NCBI GenBank assembly: GCA_031270215.1
Contig: JAISYB010000012.1
Coordinates: forward strand, 1-32,481
From: Streptococcaceae bacterium
GTDB taxonomy: Bacteria > Bacillota > Bacilli > Lactobacillales > Streptococcaceae
DNA length: 32,481 nucleotides
Reading direction: 5' to 3'
The position numbers and the translations under genes are program-made. The notes under the pieces were generated by a model. The model was not told the DNA's origin. It saw only the letters and a program-made list of their open reading frames with translations, and made no database searches. Of this stretch, positions 22,127-29,583 are shown in pieces (position 1 is the stretch's first letter; each line of letters begins with the position of its first letter).

Positions 22127-22975
22127 TTAATTTCGATTATTGTGAACTGCATTAGAATAAATAAGTTCAATGCTTTTATCAGAAATAATAAATTTCTTTC
22201 CTAGCTTCACTAGGCTTTCAGCAAATGATTGCTGCGCTTTTTGACTATCACAAGAAATTGCATAATAGCTACCTTTTTCACTTTTCAATAATTTATACTG
22301 ATTGATGTCAATTCCTGATATATCCTCTAAAATAATTGCTGAATAACCAACATACTTTTTAAACAGATAAGTTATATCGCCAAAATCAACAACTTGACCT
22401 TGGTCAATAATCAATAATTTATTAGCTAACTTTTCAAGTTCATCAAAATAATGCGTGATAAATAACAATGCCGCAGATTTTTCAGAATACCAATCGGATA
22501 TCTTTTTCATTAACTTATTTCTAGTTTCAAAATCTAATCCGGTTGTCATTTCATCAAAACAAGTAACCGGCGTGTCTTGATATAACACCATAATCAAGGT
22601 CAATCTCTGCTTGTGACCACCGGATAAATTTGCATATTTCTTCTTTAGATTTTTTTCAAAATCAAAGAAACGTACTAATTCTTGCAGCTTATGATTGTGT
22701 TTGTAACTCGTTTTAAGCAGTCCCTCAAGAATTGTTTGACAATTAACTACATCAGGATAACTATTCTCTTGCAGATGAACGGCAATTTCACTTGGCTTTT
22801 CAACTGCACCGGTATATCTTACTTGGTCGGTTAAAACCTTCACTAGGGTTGACTTCCCTGCGCCATTTGCTCCAATAATTCCTACAAAATCGCAGCTCTT
22901 AATTTCATATTCTCCTTGCAGATTTAGAGCGGTAAAATCACCATAGCGAACTGTCACATTTTTTAATTTAATCAT
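22127..22975 (-). CDS. ABC transporter ATP-binding protein
   Basis: This 282-residue ATPase energises the adjacent permease. Walker A is GANGAGKST (35-43), the Q-loop is HLQEN (67-71), the signature is LSGGHKQR (117-124), Walker B is VTCFDE (137-142) and the switch histidine is in FITHY. In the D-loop region the near-universal DEPT reads DEMT. A C-terminal extension of about 80 residues (from 205) is typical of exporter ATPases of this type. The ATG follows AAAGGATG at about 5 nt. It is the first gene of its operon; the promoter with a LytTR-type direct repeat lies about 90 nt upstream. Confidence 0.93.
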   Translation of the reverse strand: MIKLKNVTVRYGDFTALNLQGEYEIKSCDFVGIIGANGAGKSTLVKVLTDQVRYTGAVEKPSEIAVHLQENSYPDVVNCQTILEGLLKTSYKHNHKLQELVRFFDFEKNLKKKYANLSGGHKQRLTLIMVLYQDTPVTCFDEMTTGLDFETRNKLMKKISDWYSEKSAALLFITHYFDELEKLANKLLIIDQGQVVDFGDITYLFKKYVGYSAIILEDISGIDINQYKLLKSEKGSYYAISCDSQKAQQSFAESLVKLGKKFIISDKSIELIYSNAVHNNRN

Positions 22976-23065
22976 CTTACATCCTTTCTATATTTAAACC
23001 AAACGACCAACTTTCAAAAACACTCAAGGAAGCCTTGAATAAAATCATTACTATCTTTATTTCCT

Positions 23066-23133
23066 ATTCTACCGATTTTTATCGTCAAGCAAAGCAGACT
23101 GCGGCAAGTGGTCTAAAAGTTGCGATAAGTGGT
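23066..23133 (-). promoter_or_regulatory. ABC operon promoter with LytTR-type direct repeat
   Basis: Two copies of a 13-mer, TGCGGCAAGTGGT (23100-23112) and TGCGATAAGTGGT (23121-23133) on the plus strand, are 21 bp apart, two helical turns. Immediately downstream on the minus strand are CTTTGC (23094-23089), a 17-bp spacer and TAGAAT (23071-23066). A poor -35 with direct repeats just upstream is the layout of a LytTR-activated promoter. The repeats are seen; the binding is inferred from the neighbouring LytTR gene. Confidence 0.65.
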
Positions 23134-23158
23134 TCTTTGAAAAATTAGCTAGTAAGCC

Positions 23159-23187
23159 TTGACAGCAACACGCTTTTTTATTACATT
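23159..23187 (+). promoter_or_regulatory. tRNA-Thr promoter
   Basis: A consensus TTGACA (23159-23164), a 17-bp spacer and TACATT (23182-23187) end 15 nt before the tRNA. Confidence 0.75.
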
Positions 23188-23202
23188 AAATGATAGTGAT
23201 AT

Positions 23203-23276
23203 GCCGCTTTAGCTCAGTTAGGTAGAGCACCACCATGGTAAGGTGGGGGTCACCGGTTCAAGCCCGGTAAGTGGCT
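23203..23276 (+). tRNA. tRNA-Thr (anticodon GGT)
   Basis: The cloverleaf is complete. The acceptor GCCGCTT pairs with AAGTGGC (one G-U), the D stem is GCTC/GAGC, and the anticodon stem CCACC/GGTGG holds the loop ATGGTAA, so the anticodon is GGT, reading ACC/ACU threonine codons. The T arm is ACCGG-TTCAAGC-CCGGT and the discriminator base is T. The 3' CCA is not encoded. It is a single, isolated tRNA gene between the ABC operon and the MFS gene. Confidence 0.96.
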
Positions 23277-23410
23277 TAAAGGCAAAAAAGCCTGCCTTAA
23301 TATAAGTCAAGCTCTGATTTCAGCCAAGCTGCTGGTTCATTTTTCATCACACCGTACCACAAATTTTTAAACCTGCTAATCAAACCATGAATAATATCCA
23401 ATTGTTAAGC

Positions 23411-23455
23411 AAAAAACATTGCATGAAACCTTACTCGTTTCGTACAATGTTTTTT
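23411..23455. terminator. Strong bidirectional terminator
   Basis: Two 19-base arms (23411-23429 and 23437-23455) pair with one mismatch and one G-U around a 7-nt loop. The arms end in A6/T6, giving T tracts in both directions. It lies between the converging tRNA-Thr and MFS genes. Confidence 0.85.
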
Positions 23456-23570
23456 CTTGAATTGACCTGTATCATTCCAAAATAAAATCGGTGAAATTAT
23501 AAGCTTTAATTTTGGCTTTTTAGAGCCAAGTGACTTTTAAGAAAGCATTCGCTTAGCACTTCTTCTAAAT

Positions 23571-24749
23571 TTATTTTCTATCCGCATGGTAGAAGAATTT
23601 ATAAAGTAAGATACAAAGAATTGGTAAAATTCCTGCAACGAGATAAACTTGTTGGAAAGTTAAAAGTGTCCTTAATTCACCCAAGATATAAGGACCGATA
23701 CCTAGACCTAAATCTAAACCTATAAAGTAAGTTGATAGCGCAATCCCAATTCGGTGCTTATCGCTGACTGTTTTAAGACAAACTGCTTGCCCATTCGACA
23801 TGAATGTCCCATAACCAAGACCAATTAAAGCGCCAGAAATGAGTAACATCCAACCTGCATTTGTGATACTTAATAAAGCTAAGCCGAGGGTTAAGAACAT
23901 GTAACTCGGATACATCACAAAACGCTCACCGTATTTATCAAAAATCTGCCCTGACAGTGGCCTAGTTGCAGTAATCACCAAAGCATAAACGACAAAGAAG
24001 AACGAGCTCGCTTCAACTAAATGAATTACCTTTGCATAAGATGAAAGAAATGCCAAAACGCTAGAGTATGAAAGCCCCATTAAAAACGCCATTGAGGCAA
24101 TGAAGATAACCTTTTTCTCAATAAAACTATCCAAACCTCTTTTACTTAATGTCGCGCGGTGCATTTCAGATAATTCAATATTTTTAACCGGAAAGGCAAA
24201 ACACGCTACAGTCGTTAAGACAATCAAGACAATTGAGAAGATAATAATGAAATGAAAATTGGTAAGATTTAATAACACCATACCAAGAAACGGCCCGATT
24301 GCAGCGGCTAAGCTTGTGCTTAAGCCATAGTAATTAATGCCTTCACCATGACGAGATTTCGGAATATAAGCCGTAACAATCGCATTGGTCGCAGTTGATA
24401 CCGTCCCGTAGCCAAAACCATTTAAGAAACGTACAAGATACAGCATTGGAATGACTGGAATATATAGATAGGCAATCGTTGTTGCCAGATAGAACAATGC
24501 ACCGTAGCGCAAAACAGCTTTTCTACCAACAAGCTCCAGCTTCTTACCAACAAACAAGCGTGCCAAAAGCGTGCCAATGATATAAATGCCAGAAGCAAGA
24601 CCAGCTTGCCCTAGCGTTGCATGAAGATTGTCCTGTGCGATAACAGCAATAATGACCATTAACAAGTAATAAACTAAATAAACAATGAAATTGATAATCG
24701 TGATACTAATAAAACCTTTATTGAATAATTTTTCCTTAACGTTTTCCAA
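23571..24749 (-). CDS. MFS transporter (12 helices), probable efflux pump
   Basis: This is a 392-residue major facilitator superfamily protein with about twelve hydrophobic segments. The motif A-like loop between helices 2 and 3 reads GKKLELVGRKAVLRYG, and FLNGFGYGTVSTATNAIVTAYIP is motif C-like, as in drug:H+ antiporters. A second motif A copy is GQIFDKYGERFVMY. The charged loop between helices 6 and 7 (about 190-210) divides the halves. The start is TTG at 24749 with AAGGAT close upstream and AAGGAG further back. It is a monocistronic gene; the substrate is unknown, with multidrug or metabolite efflux most likely. Confidence 0.88.
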   Translation of the reverse strand: MENVKEKLFNKGFISITIINFIVYLVYYLLMVIIAVIAQDNLHATLGQAGLASGIYIIGTLLARLFVGKKLELVGRKAVLRYGALFYLATTIAYLYIPVIPMLYLVRFLNGFGYGTVSTATNAIVTAYIPKSRHGEGINYYGLSTSLAAAIGPFLGMVLLNLTNFHFIIIFSIVLIVLTTVACFAFPVKNIELSEMHRATLSKRGLDSFIEKKVIFIASMAFLMGLSYSSVLAFLSSYAKVIHLVEASSFFFVVYALVITATRPLSGQIFDKYGERFVMYPSYMFLTLGLALLSITNAGWMLLISGALIGLGYGTFMSNGQAVCLKTVSDKHRIGIALSTYFIGLDLGLGIGPYILGELRTLLTFQQVYLVAGILPILCILLYKFFYHADRK

Positions 24750-25224
24750 TTTGATCCTTACTCCTTAATCTGTTTGATAAATAGAATATAGCCAGCTACA
24801 TATGTTAACTATAGTAGTGGAATTTTAACATCTTTTCCCCATATTGTAAATGAATAGCATAAAAGTTGCCTCGCTTCTCACTAAATCATCTGCTTCACCG
24901 AGCCGTAAAAAGAACATGCGAGAACTGTTTTTATTCAACAAAATCCCTTCAAAAAAGAACCTAGTAAACAGGAAATATTTACTTTTAATTTCTTCGCCGT
25001 CATCAAAGCTGTTTGATTAATTCTCAAGCAATAGTGGCGATTGCCAAGGATTTTCGGACACTGACACTCAGCAATCAAGAACAGCTTCCAGCTTCTGTCC
25101 GTAAAAAACAAAGCTACGAGCGCTTAATATGCGATAAAAAATGAGTATCTGGCTGTTTGTTGAAAAAACTCACAGTCATTATTATCTGACGAAAAATAGG
25201 CGCTATGACATTAGAATAAACAAC
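24750..25224. other. Long non-coding region upstream of the MFS gene
   Basis: This region of about 475 bp lies between the MFS gene and the terminator of the PTS operon. Near 24790-24830 a TATATT and a GTTAA/TTAAC inverted repeat may belong to the MFS promoter. The rest (24850-25200) has several short related stretches beginning CCGTAAAAA, at 24900 and 25098. I find no open frame with a ribosome binding site and no recognisable RNA; it may be a decayed gene or transcribed RNA of unknown kind. Confidence 0.35.
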
Positions 25225-25271
25225 GAGCCAAACACTCACGAGAACTAAAATCTCCCATGAATATTTGGCTC
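25225..25271 (-). terminator. Terminator of the PTS operon
   Basis: On the minus strand GAGCCAAA (25271-25264) pairs with TTTGGCTC (25232-25225), extended inward by an imperfect stem, and GTTGTTTATTC follows. It lies 14 nt past the lacD stop. Confidence 0.72.
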
Positions 25272-25285
25272 AGCCTTTTTATACG

Positions 25286-26272
25286 CTATTTTATTTCCAG
25301 TTTATCAAACCATGAAGCAGCCGTTTCTGCCAATACAACATTTAGCTCTTCAATATTTTTTCTACCTTCGCTTCGCAACCAAGCAACAGCCACTTCTTCT
25401 CCTGAGACAGCATAAGGTTCGACTCCGTTAGCCCAAGTCGCCCGACCACATAAGACACCATTGAAGGTTGAGCCCGCTTCTTTTGCAAAACGCAGTGTCT
25501 CACGAAATAGCTGTGAACTAACTCCTGCGCTCAAAAAGATAAACGGTAAATCTGTTGCTTCACTTTGTTCCTTGAAGTAATTCTGTGCTTCTTCACGTGT
25601 GTAGCAAGCGATTTCTCCATACCCCTCGACAAAATTCATATTGACTGGCACTTCGACCTTCAATACATCGACGTTGTAACGAGGCTCAGAAAACACCTTC
25701 ATCATTTCGATGACTTTTCTCGGCTTCACCTTGGCATAATCTTCACTACTGCTATCTGAAATTTCTGCATCATAGCTGACAAGCTCTAAGAAAAACGGTA
25801 AATTTTCCGCTACACATTCGCTACCAATTCGTTCGATAAATGCGTGCTTTTGTTCATTGATTGCTTCATCTTCATCAATATCATAATAAAGTAAAAACTT
25901 GCAGGCATCCGCTCTAGCTTCTTTCAACCGTTTGACTGACCAGACATTCAAACTATCAGGCAGACGACCGGGAACCGTTGTATCGTAACCGGTTTTTTCA
26001 TACGCCAGCAATAAACCACTTGAAGCAGCACGTACTTGCGAAGCCGGCAGACCATACTCAGGATCTAACAGGATTGACGTTGCGTACGGTGTCAATTCCT
26101 GTGAAACCAAGCTCTTAAATGCTTCAATATCCTTTTGAACTGTAGCTTTTCCGGCAGCTTGAAACATTTTTTTCAATGCGCCTCGCTGATCGATCGCCAG
26201 CGCACCGATTACGCCCTGAGTGTTGCTGGTATTCTTCATCTTCTCATATTTTTCCTGACTGATTTTTCTCAT
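25286..26272 (-). CDS. lacD: Tagatose 1,6-bisphosphate aldolase
   Basis: LacD is a class I (Schiff base) aldolase that splits tagatose 1,6-bisphosphate into dihydroxyacetone phosphate and glyceraldehyde 3-phosphate; characterised LacD enzymes also accept fructose 1,6-bisphosphate and other epimers. The 328-residue length is normal (about 326). The N-terminal GALAIDQRGALKKM, LLDPEYGLPA, the Schiff-base lysine in VLKVEVPVN (Lys205) and FIFLSAGVS are visible. It starts 3 bp after the EIIA gene, whose last codons contribute the GGAG ribosome binding site. It is the last gene of the operon. The lacABC genes of the classical lactose route are absent, so the substrate is probably made by the PfkB kinase of this operon. 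Confidence 0.95.
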   Translation of the reverse strand: MRKISQEKYEKMKNTSNTQGVIGALAIDQRGALKKMFQAAGKATVQKDIEAFKSLVSQELTPYATSILLDPEYGLPASQVRAASSGLLLAYEKTGYDTTVPGRLPDSLNVWSVKRLKEARADACKFLLYYDIDEDEAINEQKHAFIERIGSECVAENLPFFLELVSYDAEISDSSSEDYAKVKPRKVIEMMKVFSEPRYNVDVLKVEVPVNMNFVEGYGEIACYTREEAQNYFKEQSEATDLPFIFLSAGVSSQLFRETLRFAKEAGSTFNGVLCGRATWANGVEPYAVSGEEVAVAWLRSEGRKNIEELNVVLAETAASWFDKLEIK

Positions 26273-26275
26273 CTT

Positions 26276-26770
26276 CTAGTCTCCACCCAAATATTTCGTT
26301 AATCGGTCATTCAACGCTTTCGGTGTCTGCGCCGCTGCAAATTGTTCCTTGAATTCTTGCTTCATCAGCATACGAGCAATTTTCGACAGCAGCCGCAGAT
26401 GTGTCGTTCCTGCCTCTCCATCTGGAATGAACAATGTAATCGCATAACGGATTGGTTGTCCATCCAAGCTATCCCACTCTACGCCTTCTGTGAAGCTGAC
26501 AATTATCACACTCGGCTGAGTGATTGCGGCGCTCTTCGCATGCGGGATTGCAAAACCGTCCATCATTCCTGTCGTGCCTTCCGACTCTCTTAGCTCCAAT
26601 GCATCAAACACCGCCTGAGATGTTCCCGCAATACCTAATGCCACTGCCTTCTCTGCCAAGAAATGAAAAACATCTGTTTTATTGTCATAACTCTGATTTA
26701 AAAAAATGTGATTTTCTGAAATCATTTCCTGTATTTTCCTCCTATTGGTTGCAGACCAAAATTCTTCCAT
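26276..26770 (-). CDS. PTS fructose-type enzyme IIA
   Basis: This is a cytoplasmic EIIA of the fructose/mannitol class (164 residues) that passes phosphate from HPr to EIIB. The phosphorylated histidine is His77 in FAIPHAKS; GTTGMMDG precedes it and the C-terminal half has LRLLSKIARML. The start is unsure. The ATG at 26770 has AAGG close by, while an ATG at 26725 (MISENHIFLNQ) matches the usual domain start but lies 12 nt from a perfect AGGAGG. It sits between EIIBC (gap about 50 bp) and lacD (gap 3 bp). Confidence 0.93.
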   Translation of the reverse strand: MEEFWSATNRRKIQEMISENHIFLNQSYDNKTDVFHFLAEKAVALGIAGTSQAVFDALELRESEGTTGMMDGFAIPHAKSAAITQPSVIIVSFTEGVEWDSLDGQPIRYAITLFIPDGEAGTTHLRLLSKIARMLMKQEFKEQFAAAQTPKALNDRLTKYLGGD

Positions 26771-26821
26771 CTGCCTTATTTCTTTATGTATAAGTTGACT
26801 GCTGAACAGCGATTGGGTTGT

Positions 26822-28225
26822 TTATGCTGCCGCCTTCTCTACTCTGCGTTTTTGAATCATGCCTAAAATCACACCACCAACGATTGAACCAGCTAAGATG
26901 GCAACGACCCAAAGCAGCCCGTGTGTCACTACCGGAAGAACCAGAAAACCACCATGTGGAGCTGGCACTTGCACCTTAAACATATAGGTCAAGACAGCCG
27001 CAATCGAAGAGCCTAGCATCATCGTTGGCAAGACACGAATCGGGTCTTTTGCTGCAAACGGGATCGCACCCTCAGTAATGTGTGTACTACCTAAAATAAT
27101 ATTGACTAATCCAGCGTTACGATCATTTGTATCAAAATATTTTCCAAATAAAATCACAGCAACACCTGTAATTAGCGGCGGCGCAATACATGCCGCAGAA
27201 ACTCCAGCCATGAAGCTGGTATTTCCCTCAGCAAGTAAGGCTGTACCAGTGACATAGGCTGCTTTGTTGATAGGACCGCCCATATCAAACGCACACATAC
27301 AACCAACAAGAACCCCCAAGATTAACGGGCTTGAATTTTGGAAGCCTGCCAGAAAGTCCATCATTGTCTGATTAATTGAAGACATTGGCTCAGAAACCAG
27401 CATCATCACCGTCCCTGTAATAAATACTCCCAAAACAGGATATAAGAAAATTGCTTTTAGCCCGTCAAGAGATTTTGGTAAGGAGCTGAATACTTTCATC
27501 AAGCCTAAAATGACATAACCCGCTAGAAATCCAGAGACGATTCCCCCAAGAAATCCTGTGCCGCCATTAGATGCGACTAACCCACCAACGAAACCAACCA
27601 CGAGCCCTGGACGTTTCGCAATGCCTTCTGCAATAAAGGCTGACAAGATTGGCACCATCATACCCATTGCCAAGCTGCCAATGTCCTTTAGCTGTGCTGC
27701 AAACTGATTGTATTGGCTGCTGCTTGGATCAGCAGAATAGATACCGAATAAAAATGAAATGGCAACTAAGAACCCACCACTTACCACGAAAGGCAGCATA
27801 TGAGAAACACCATTCATCAAATTTTTATAAATGCCATGCCCGATACCCGAAGAGCCCTTTGCTTCAGTAGACTCTTTTACATCAGACTGCGTATCTGCTC
27901 CCTTTTTGATTATTCCTTTACCAGCCAAGGCGTCCTCAATCAATTGATCCGGCTCCTTGATTCCCTTGCTCACCGATACCTCGATTACGCGTTTTCCAGC
28001 AAAGCGTTCTACTTGTACATCTTTGTCAGCTGCGATGATTACAGCATCTGCCGCCGCAATTTCCTCATTCGTCAATGCATTTTCTATACCGACCTGTCCA
28101 TGTGTTTCAACCTTGATAGTCACACCTTTTCGTTTAGCTGCCTCCTCCAGCGCCTCCTGTGCCATGTACGTATGGGCAATCCCAGTTGGACATCCTGTCG
28201 CTGCAACGATTTGATAACTACTCAT
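26822..28225 (-). CDS. PTS fructose-type enzyme IIBC
   Basis: This 467-residue membrane permease takes up a sugar while phosphorylating it. Residues 1-100 are the fructose-type IIB domain, with the phosphocysteine Cys12 in ATGCPTGIAHTYMA. A Ser/Lys-rich linker (about 105-130) leads to the IIC domain with eight to ten helices (from about 140), including GGTGFLGGIVSGFLAGY, FDMGGPINKAAY and GSTHITEGAIPFA. Unlike FruA of many Firmicutes, IIA is a separate protein. Fructose-type PTS products are usually 1-phosphates, which fits the PfkB kinase upstream. The choice between fructose, tagatose or another ketose cannot be made by eye. Confidence 0.94.
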   Translation of the reverse strand: MSSYQIVAATGCPTGIAHTYMAQEALEEAAKRKGVTIKVETHGQVGIENALTNEEIAAADAVIIAADKDVQVERFAGKRVIEVSVSKGIKEPDQLIEDALAGKGIIKKGADTQSDVKESTEAKGSSGIGHGIYKNLMNGVSHMLPFVVSGGFLVAISFLFGIYSADPSSSQYNQFAAQLKDIGSLAMGMMVPILSAFIAEGIAKRPGLVVGFVGGLVASNGGTGFLGGIVSGFLAGYVILGLMKVFSSLPKSLDGLKAIFLYPVLGVFITGTVMMLVSEPMSSINQTMMDFLAGFQNSSPLILGVLVGCMCAFDMGGPINKAAYVTGTALLAEGNTSFMAGVSAACIAPPLITGVAVILFGKYFDTNDRNAGLVNIILGSTHITEGAIPFAAKDPIRVLPTMMLGSSIAAVLTYMFKVQVPAPHGGFLVLPVVTHGLLWVVAILAGSIVGGVILGMIQKRRVEKAAA

Positions 28226-28296
28226 TACTTTTTCCTTCCTCTCGTTTTGTTCCTTTGTCTGATTGCTCCTCGTCCTCTTCTACAACATATTTTTCT

Positions 28297-28315
28297 GAAC
28301 GAATGTAACTCGTTC
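28297..28315. repeat. Hairpin between kinase and EIIBC genes
   Basis: GAACGA (28297-28302) and TCGTTC (28310-28315) form a perfect 6-bp stem in the 161-bp gap between two operon genes. It may be an RNA processing or stability element. A plus-strand run of Ts follows, but no plus-strand gene ends here. Confidence 0.35.
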
Positions 28316-28386
28316 GATTATTTTTTGCATTAATTCCATCACTTCACATCATCAAGATTCTCAAACACTGATTATCCGTACTTATT

Positions 28387-29316
28387 CTAAGAAAGCTGTC
28401 GAACCTTGATTTGTTGGCTCAGTACCTCCACATCTGAAAAATCCGTCAGTCTTTTTTGAAAGGCTGTTGAGCTGGCTGCTGCTAAACTGAATGTTAGATT
28501 TTTCTCTGGTGATACTCCCATCAAATAATTACCAATAAAACAGCCCAGTAATGTATCTCCAGCACAAGCCGTATTTATGACTTTTCCAGTTGGTGCATTT
28601 CCATAAAATACCACATCCTCTGTGATATAGAGGGCTCCCTCGCCACCAAGCGATACCAATACATGCTCTGCCCCCTCTGCGATAAGCTGTTTACCATAGA
28701 ATATACATTCTTCAAAGGTCAGCTTTTTTTTGCCAAACCACTCTGCCAGCTCGTCTTCGTTTGGCTTTAACAAGAACGGATGATAAGGCAGACAATCTAA
28801 TACCTGCCGATAGCTGGTATCTATAATCAAATGTACGCCATTTTCAGCAGTAATCTGACTGATTTTCTGTAGAATTTCTGGTTTTACCCCCTGCGGCAAG
28901 CTACCTGAAATACATAAATAACTATCTGACGGTATTTTGCGTATTTGCTCCAACAGCCGCTCGATTTTTTCCTTTGTTATGCTCGGCCCTTTGTTCACTA
29001 ATTTATATTCTTGTTTTAGATGATTGACCTGCGTAAAAACATTAATCCGCGTCATTCCATCCACCTCTACAAAATCTGTTTGAATCTCCTTTTCAATTAA
29101 AAACTGATTGATGTATGCGCCTGTAAATCCAGCGCTGAAGCCGAGTGCTGTGCTATTCAAGCCTAATTGCTTCAAGATTAATGATACATTGACTCCTTTC
29201 CCATTTGCTTGAATATCATCATCACTGCTTCGATTGACGACATCCGGCTCCATGGTTTCTGTTTCAATAAACAAATCGATTGCCAAATTCATCGTGCAGG
29301 TATATATCGCTACCAT
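28387..29316 (-). CDS. PfkB-family sugar-phosphate kinase (1-phosphofructokinase/tagatose kinase type)
   Basis: This is an ATP-dependent kinase of the FruK/LacC branch of the PfkB family (309 residues). It should turn the 1-phosphate (or 6-phosphate) of a ketohexose into the 1,6-bisphosphate. The N-terminal IYTCTMNLAIDL, the NGKGVNVSLILKQLG motif, ISGSLPQGV, LKPNEDELAEWFG and the C-terminal NTACAGDTLLG are visible. The catalytic Asp of GAGD is present, but the first glycine is Cys (ACAGD). Two adjacent ATGs occur; the one at 29316 is 6 nt after AGGAGG and is preferred. It is the first gene of the PTS operon and divergent from the RpiR-type regulator. Confidence 0.9.
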   Translation of the reverse strand: MVAIYTCTMNLAIDLFIETETMEPDVVNRSSDDDIQANGKGVNVSLILKQLGLNSTALGFSAGFTGAYINQFLIEKEIQTDFVEVDGMTRINVFTQVNHLKQEYKLVNKGPSITKEKIERLLEQIRKIPSDSYLCISGSLPQGVKPEILQKISQITAENGVHLIIDTSYRQVLDCLPYHPFLLKPNEDELAEWFGKKKLTFEECIFYGKQLIAEGAEHVLVSLGGEGALYITEDVVFYGNAPTGKVINTACAGDTLLGCFIGNYLMGVSPEKNLTFSLAAASSTAFQKRLTDFSDVEVLSQQIKVRQLS

Positions 29317-29345
29317 CATATCCCTCCTGTCTCTTTCTTGTTTTT

Positions 29346-29378
29346 ATTATGCTACAGAATTTTCGGAAAATGTTTTCT
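29346..29378 (-). promoter_or_regulatory. PTS operon promoter region with overlapping GAAAA palindromes (possible cre or RpiR site)
   Basis: A minus-strand CATAAT (29351-29346) is the likely -10, without a good -35. Over the -35 region lie two overlapping palindromes, ATTTTC-G-GAAAAT (29359-29371) and GGAAAATGTTTTCT (29365-29378). The second differs from the CcpA cre consensus at three fixed positions. Either CcpA or the divergent RpiR protein could bind here; this is inference. Confidence 0.4.
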
Positions 29379-29460
29379 AAAACAACAAGGATTGCTGAAA
29401 ATTTTTACAAAATAAGTAACGACTCTGAAAAGCATTTTATTAAGTAATTCGATAAACCAT

Positions 29461-29489
29461 TTATTCCTTTTTAAAAGCTGTGGTATACT
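29461..29489 (+). promoter_or_regulatory. Promoter of the RpiR-family gene
   Basis: TTATTC (29461-29466), a 17-bp spacer and an extended -10 TGG-TATACT (29481-29489) lie about 95 nt before the ATG. Confidence 0.6.
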
Positions 29490-29583
29490 TACATCGCACA
29501 AGCCGAAAAGCTTCAGTTATGCTGTAATTCTTTTAGTAAAACTCAAACACAATGACTACCTATTAATGAAAGAGGCGAAAAAT

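Noticed and set aside
27800..28333. 177-codon plus-strand frame
   Set aside because: It is antisense to the EIIBC gene, has a Cys/Phe/Leu-rich composition without a domain, and has no ribosome binding site.
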